DNA of 42,713 nt from Candidatus Omnitrophota bacterium (GTDB taxonomy: Bacteria; Omnitrophota; Gorgyraeia; Zapsychrales; Zapsychraceae). The stretch spans positions 1 to 42,713 of the forward strand of contig JACROV010000055.1 of assembly GCA_016214285.1 (NCBI GenBank), written 5' to 3'. Below the pieces are notes generated by a model that searched no databases, was not told the DNA's origin, and was given only the letters and a program-made list of their open reading frames with translations. Below, in pieces: positions 40,978-42,713 of the stretch; position 1 is the first letter of the stretch, and the number at the start of each line of letters is the position of its first letter. The position numbers and the translations under genes were made by a program.

Positions 40978-41035
40978 CCGTCTTGATAGTTGGGCAAAGA
41001 ATTTTTGCTTATTTATAGAGTAGAAAGCTAAAAGC

Positions 41036-42568
41036 ATGAACCTGCCAATCAATATTGATGACCTTTTTACTGCCAAAACTGTCGAGTGGGAACGACTGGA
41101 GTTCAAGGCTGGCTGGAATCCCGAGGATGTTGTACGGGCGTTGTGCGCGTTTGCCAATGACTTCCATAATCTGGGTGGTGGGTATATTGTGTTGGGCGTT
41201 GCTGAGAAGAATGGCCGGCCTATCCTGCCGCCGCGTGGTCTTTCTGTTAAGGAATTCGACAAGATTCAGAAAGAGATCATCGCGTTAGGGTACAAAATCC
41301 AGCCCTATTATCATCCAATCATTTTTCCGGTGGTTTATCGGAAGAAAAATATACTCATCCTGTGGGCTGTTGCGGGGCAGGTGCGGCCTTATAAAGCGCC
41401 AGCTTCGTTATCAGAAAAAAATAAAGTTTATCGTTATTACATCCGCAAAGGAAGCGTTACAATCGCTGCCAGAGATCAGAACGAACGGGAACTATTGGAA
41501 ATGGCTGCAACAGTTCCATTTGATGATCGTGGGAACCGTTCAGCCAGGATAGATGCGTTGGATTTGGGACTTATCCGCGAGTATCTCAAGCAGGTGCGCA
41601 GCGCTCTTTTTGAAGAGTCGGCAAAGATGGAATTTATTCGCCTTTGCCGGAGCATGAATTTGGCGGAAGGCCCCGATGAACACGTACTTCCTAAAAACGT
41701 GGGACTCATGTTTTTCAATCCCGAACCGCAGAAATATTTTTCTCAAACACAGATTGATATCGTACATTTCCCCGAAGGCCCGGATGCGGATTCGTTCACC
41801 GAGAAAACTTTTAAGGGCCCCGTGCATGTGATGCTCAAGGATGCCCTAGCGTATCTTGAGAGTCAGGTTATCAAAGAAAAAATTCGCAAACGTTCGGGTC
41901 GTCCTGAAGCCGACAGGTTTTACAATTATCCTTATGCCGCCCTGAAAGAAGCCCTCTGTAACGCTGTCTATCATCGCTCTTATGAAATCCGCGAACCTGT
42001 TGAGATTCGTATTCTGCCGGATCATATCACGATCAACAGTTTCCCCGGACCAGACCGTTCTATTTCAAAGAAAGACCTCAAATCCCTGAAATTTCTTTCC
42101 CGTAGATATCGTAATCGCCGGGTAGGTGAATTCCTTAAAGAATTGGAACTGACAGAAGGCCGGGGGACTGGTATTCCGAGAATGCTTAGAGAACTCAAGA
42201 AGAACAGTTCTCCACTTCCGGTATTTCACACAGATGAAGACCGCAGTTTCCTGATGGTTGAATTTCCAATACAACCGTTGTTTCTGGAAGATATACAAAA
42301 TCAACAAGTCACAGGGCAAGTCGCGGGACAAGTCACAGAGCAAGTCACGGAAGAAATCAATCGGTTGCTTTCGGTTCTTGATGGTGAGATGTCGCGTCGA
42401 GAAATACAGGATAAACTGGTTTTGAAAGGTAGAGCTAATTTTGAAGCGCGTTATTTAAAGCCGGCGCTAGAGGCAGGATTGATAGAATTGACTATCCCGT
42501 CTAAACCGAACAGCCGTTTGCAAAGATACCGTCTGACAGACGAGGGAAAACGGATGAAAGCAGGATAA
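41036..42568 (+). CDS. AlbA_2/ATPase (GHKL) domain protein with winged-helix tail
   Basis: A 510-residue protein of COG2865 type. Residues 10-130 form an AlbA_2 (Schlafen-like) domain (VEWERLEFKAGWNPEDVVRALCAFAND, GGGYIVLGVAEK). Residues 290-410 carry the HATPase_c_4-type region (YPYAALKEALCNAVYHRSY, GRGTGIPRM). QVTGQVAGQVTEQVTEE is a short repeat linker, followed by a winged-helix-like end (LSRREIQDKL...LKPALEAGLIEL). Members are often called transcriptional regulators and occur in defence islands. It lies between decayed transposase genes and an IS3-type element. Confidence 0.85.
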   Translation: MNLPINIDDLFTAKTVEWERLEFKAGWNPEDVVRALCAFANDFHNLGGGYIVLGVAEKNGRPILPPRGLSVKEFDKIQKEIIALGYKIQPYYHPIIFPVVYRKKNILILWAVAGQVRPYKAPASLSEKNKVYRYYIRKGSVTIAARDQNERELLEMAATVPFDDRGNRSARIDALDLGLIREYLKQVRSALFEESAKMEFIRLCRSMNLAEGPDEHVLPKNVGLMFFNPEPQKYFSQTQIDIVHFPEGPDADSFTEKTFKGPVHVMLKDALAYLESQVIKEKIRKRSGRPEADRFYNYPYAALKEALCNAVYHRSYEIREPVEIRILPDHITINSFPGPDRSISKKDLKSLKFLSRRYRNRRVGEFLKELELTEGRGTGIPRMLRELKKNSSPLPVFHTDEDRSFLMVEFPIQPLFLEDIQNQQVTGQVAGQVTEQVTEEINRLLSVLDGEMSRREIQDKLVLKGRANFEARYLKPALEAGLIELTIPSKPNSRLQRYRLTDEGKRMKAG

Positions 42569-42590
42569 AAAATCTGATCTTCCCCCGAAA

Positions 42591-42713
42591 AAGTGGACAC
42601 AACGAAGAGTTGGTGGCAGTATGATAACCAGCTCAAAATCGGGAGGTGTCCAATGGAAGGGGAGAACGGAAAAAAGAAGCGATTTGACCGGGAATTCAAG
42701 GTTTCTGCGGTCA
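42591..42713 (+). mobile_element. left end of an IS3-type element, cut by window
   Basis: GAAAAAGTGGACAC marks a plausible terminal repeat, 23 bp after the AlbA gene stop. It is followed by a 5' region and an OrfA start. The same GTGGACAC motif ends the IS-derived element at 31124-31493. Confidence 0.6.
42653..42713 (+). CDS. IS3-type transposase OrfA, N-terminal fragment
   Basis: ATG with GGGAGG about 8 nt upstream; the visible product MEGENGKKKRFDREFKVSAV matches the HTH_Tnp_1 start of IS3/IS911 OrfA proteins (KRFDREFK). The rest lies beyond the window. Confidence 0.7.
   Translation, partial: MEGENGKKKRFDREFKVSAV

Overview
The window looks like a stretch of an anaerobic bacterial chromosome of moderate-to-high GC, probably from an uncultivated lineage; Omnitrophota-like or Desulfobacterota-like anaerobes are my best guess from gene content and repeat style. 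There is no rRNA or other taxonomic marker in the window. No tRNA, rRNA or CRISPR array was seen.

Layout. (1) 1-4530 is an accessory patch: a 5'-truncated IS66 transposase, then mostly minus-strand small gene pairs of toxin-antitoxin style (DUF2283 with a partner, an upstream small protein with a nucleotidyltransferase, HicB/HicA) and a GIY-YIG protein. Part of it is duplicated, and the copy is decayed. (2) 4700-8600 holds a membrane-anchored unknown, a PCP_red-type small protein, a patatin-like lipase and a ferritin-like/VIT1 membrane protein. (3) 8679-15937 is a tightly coupled glycan/lipid cluster: (alpha/alpha)6 glycosidase-like protein, GT4 glycosyltransferase, a fusion of an alkaline-phosphatase-fold domain with an EEP domain, CDP-alcohol phosphatidyltransferase, and SixA. 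(4) 16022-19867 has a GST, a CoA-transferase/GNAT fusion and an HDAC-family deacetylase. (5) 20069-30882 is one long plus-strand operon for a group 3b-like (NADP-linked, sulfhydrogenase-type) NiFe hydrogenase with a cNMP-fold protein inside it, a likely nickel transporter at its head, and maturation genes for the protease, HypA, HypF, HypC, HypD and HypE. No hypB is present. (6) 30883-33273 has an IS-derived element with a MITE nested in it, a cold-shock gene with a long structured leader, a zinc-ribbon protein and a RluA-type pseudouridine synthase. (7) 33351-40078 has a GAF/HD-GYP protein, a small lipoprotein, pyruvate:ferredoxin oxidoreductase and a response regulator, with visibly lower GC from about 35300 on. 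(8) 40079-42713 is again accessory: a decayed RNase H/IS66-type gene, a 53-bp tandem repeat, an AlbA/ATPase protein and the start of an IS3-type transposase.

How it fits together. PFOR would produce reduced ferredoxin and acetyl-CoA. The 3b-type hydrogenase would balance NAD(P)H with H2. The CoA-transferase/GNAT protein and the deacetylase could act on acyl-CoA pools and protein acylation. This suggests fermentative or H2-dependent metabolism, but it is inference from family roles.

The most unusual signals are non-coding. One is an 82-bp MITE present twice with identical sequence and perfect 8-bp target duplications. Another is a family of palindromic elements inserted in frame inside several unrelated proteins. 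A third is several further classes of hairpin repeats between genes.
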